This document shows positions 20,074 to 21,451 of a DNA stretch of 21,451 nucleotides, in pieces (position 1 is the stretch's first letter; every line of letters starts with the position of its first letter). Source of the stretch: Bacteriovoracaceae bacterium. GTDB taxonomy: Bacteria > Bdellovibrionota > Bacteriovoracia > Bacteriovoracales > Bacteriovoracaceae. Location: positions 1-21,451 of the forward strand of contig JAKLJM010000005.1 of assembly GCA_023151145.1 (NCBI GenBank). The letters run 5' to 3'. The notes under the pieces are model-generated. The model had not been told where the DNA came from and made no database searches. It worked only from the letters and a program-made list of their open reading frames with translations. The position numbers and the translations under genes are program-made.

Positions 20074-21402
20074 ATGAGTTTACAACGTAAGTATTTTACC
20101 AATGTTGAAGATTTAAAAATTTTTTTAAAAGAGCATACACCAGCGCTTTATGTTTCTTCGGGAACATCGACTGTTATTCCTTTTGAAGCGCTTGAAAAAG
20201 TGATTGCCGATGGTGTAGTGGCCGATTTGTCTGGAATCAAAGGTTCGTTGTCTTTTCGAAATCCTGGAGAGCTGACAGTTAAGGGACATGTGACTTGGAA
20301 AGAAGCTAAGGAATTTTGCTTGCAGCATGGTTATGAAATCATGACTTCACCAACGGAAGAGTTAGCGGGAATTCTCGCAGGTATTGCCACTAGTTGTACT
20401 GGTGAGAGATCATTTGGTTTTGGAAATTTGCGATCACAAATTGTAGATTTGGTTTTTCTTGATCAAAATGGTGAGGAAAAAATATTATCGTCACAAAAAA
20501 AACTTGATCCAAATATTTCAGCGAGTTTGAAAGATTATCAAAATGCATTTTCACAGTTTAAAAATTTTAAAAATGCACCGTATCCGCGATTTGAAGTTGA
20601 AACGGATTTAATGACAGGCACTGAAGGACAATTAGGCATAATTGTTGAAGCAACGTTGAAAGTTAGAAAAAATGCTAGTGAAACGTATTTGTTTTTTAAG
20701 CTCCCTAAATGGACTGAAGATTATTCTGCTCATTTAGAAATTTATGAAAAAATTCAAAACTTCAGAACTCGTGTGTTTGCCTGTGAGTTTTTAGATTATC
20801 AGTCGCTCAGTTATATTCCTGAAAATGAAAATCCTGCTCCTGGGAAAGATTTAATCTTTTTGGAAATCGCTCAAGAGGACTTTGAAAATTTTTATAATGA
20901 TTTTGTTGCTCAATTAAAGAACGTTGCCGAAGAAGATATTTTTGAAATGAATGGAAGCAAGTGTAGAGCCTTAAGAGTTTTAGTTCCTCGCTCTATATTT
21001 GAAGTCAACTCTCGAATGGGTGTCACTAAGAAAGGGACAGATGTTCAAGTTTCTAGAGAGCATTTTAGAGATTTATTAGAAATATATAAAGAGTTAAATC
21101 AATTGGGAGTGGCTTGTAATTTATTTGGTCATTTTGGTGATGCTCATTTACATTTCAATTATATGCCAACTAAGGAACAAGAAGAATTGTGTCTGAAAAA
21201 ATTTGATGAGCTTTATTCTCGCGTTTTAAAATGGAATGGTTCTCCCTTTGCAGAGCACGGGATTGGTTTATTGAAAAAGAAATTTATTCAGCCTTTTCAT
21301 CATGATGTTCAACGCCAAGTTTTTAGAGATATCAAAATGAAAATGGATCCCTATCAGCAATTTTTCCCGCAAGGTTTCATGAATGTAGAAGGTAAGGTTT
21401 AG
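20074..21402 (+). CDS. FAD-linked oxidase, GlcD/D-lactate dehydrogenase type
   Basis: The 442-residue protein has an N-terminal FAD-binding PCMH domain (residues about 1-200). It shows SSGTSTVIPF, then TSPTEELAGILAGIATSCTGERSFGFGNLRSQIVDLVFLD and TGTEGQLGIIVEATLKV. A C-terminal FAD-oxidase domain follows, with FGHFGDAHLHFNYMP (His residues at the active site) and AEHGIGLLKKKF. Such enzymes oxidise 2-hydroxy acids such as glycolate or D-lactate; the substrate is not certain, as the PCMH segment lacks the usual RGGGTxxxG loop (SSGTSTV instead). AAGGA at 20059-20063 serves the ATG. The next gene begins two bases after the stop, so they form an operon. Confidence 0.85.
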   Translation: MSLQRKYFTNVEDLKIFLKEHTPALYVSSGTSTVIPFEALEKVIADGVVADLSGIKGSLSFRNPGELTVKGHVTWKEAKEFCLQHGYEIMTSPTEELAGILAGIATSCTGERSFGFGNLRSQIVDLVFLDQNGEEKILSSQKKLDPNISASLKDYQNAFSQFKNFKNAPYPRFEVETDLMTGTEGQLGIIVEATLKVRKNASETYLFFKLPKWTEDYSAHLEIYEKIQNFRTRVFACEFLDYQSLSYIPENENPAPGKDLIFLEIAQEDFENFYNDFVAQLKNVAEEDIFEMNGSKCRALRVLVPRSIFEVNSRMGVTKKGTDVQVSREHFRDLLEIYKELNQLGVACNLFGHFGDAHLHFNYMPTKEQEELCLKKFDELYSRVLKWNGSPFAEHGIGLLKKKFIQPFHHDVQRQVFRDIKMKMDPYQQFFPQGFMNVEGKV

Positions 21403-21404
21403 TA

Positions 21405-21451
21405 ATGTCGACAATGAAAGCAAGAATTTTTAAATCTCACCAACGAATTTT
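21405..21451 (+). CDS. Start of next gene, cut by window end
   Basis: An ATG two bases after the oxidase stop opens MSTMKARIFKSHQRI... and stays open to the window end. A second ATG at 21414 is possible. Too little is present to name it. Confidence 0.5.
   Translation, partial: MSTMKARIFKSHQRI

Noticed and set aside
1..21451. CRISPR array, rRNA genes, complete insertion sequence or integrase gene
   Set aside because: Looked for regular spaced repeats, rRNA cores, terminal inverted repeats with a transposase, and tyrosine or serine recombinase motifs; none seen.

Overview
The window is AT-rich and densely coded on both strands. It has Shine-Dalgarno-led genes, several secreted proteins of unknown function, and isolated genes rather than long operons. 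The style (low GC, many orphan exported proteins, an RRM protein, MCLIC-type and CGDGKC-type small proteins) suggests a Bdellovibrionota bacterium, perhaps a Bacteriovorax/Peredibacter relative. That placement is inference from protein style, not from a marker comparison.

Layout. 1-4123 (+): the tail of a GT-B glycosyltransferase, ribosomal protein S1 (rpsA) with a textbook terminator, then a two-gene operon of a Qnr-like pentapeptide-repeat protein and a RimJ/RimL-type acetyltransferase. 4130-4966 (-): two small exported proteins ending at tandem hairpins. 5083-6483: a class I methyltransferase, a convergent small CxxC protein, and a divergent stand-alone degenerate receiver domain. 6613-10552 (+): the most original part, two large tandem paralogues of no family I recognise. 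They are Ala-rich, membrane-associated, share a C-terminal NIFDIISxRY motif, and each carries an internal signal-peptidase-like AHA site. They end at a strong terminator.

10610-15388: a GreA/B-like factor probably made from a leaderless mRNA, a TonB-like protein with a Ser/Thr/Asn/Gly linker, a TetR regulator, a three-gene membrane-protein operon, a Cys-rich secreted protein, a periplasmic glutathione peroxidase, a small basic protein behind an unusual inverted-repeat promoter, and a DUF4405-like b-type membrane protein.

15510-19844 is a scrambled zone. It holds a methionine aminopeptidase gene with one in-frame TGA exactly at a conserved glycine, with all catalytic residues intact. It also holds three separate remnants of ORF6N-domain genes, a 120-bp broken duplicate of hepT, a serine hydrolase, an intact HepT/MntA (HEPN-MNT) module and tRNA-Arg(UCU). 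A 12-bp copy of the tRNA 3' end lies about 0.95 kb away, on the far side of the HepT/MntA module, which suggests integration at the tRNA. An RRM RNA-binding protein sits inside this zone with its own terminator. The window ends with a GlcD-type FAD-linked oxidase and the first codons of the next gene.

Best candidates for new biology are the tandem paralogue pair and the tRNA-linked HepT/MntA/ORF6N debris. The interrupted map gene is the cleanest anomaly.
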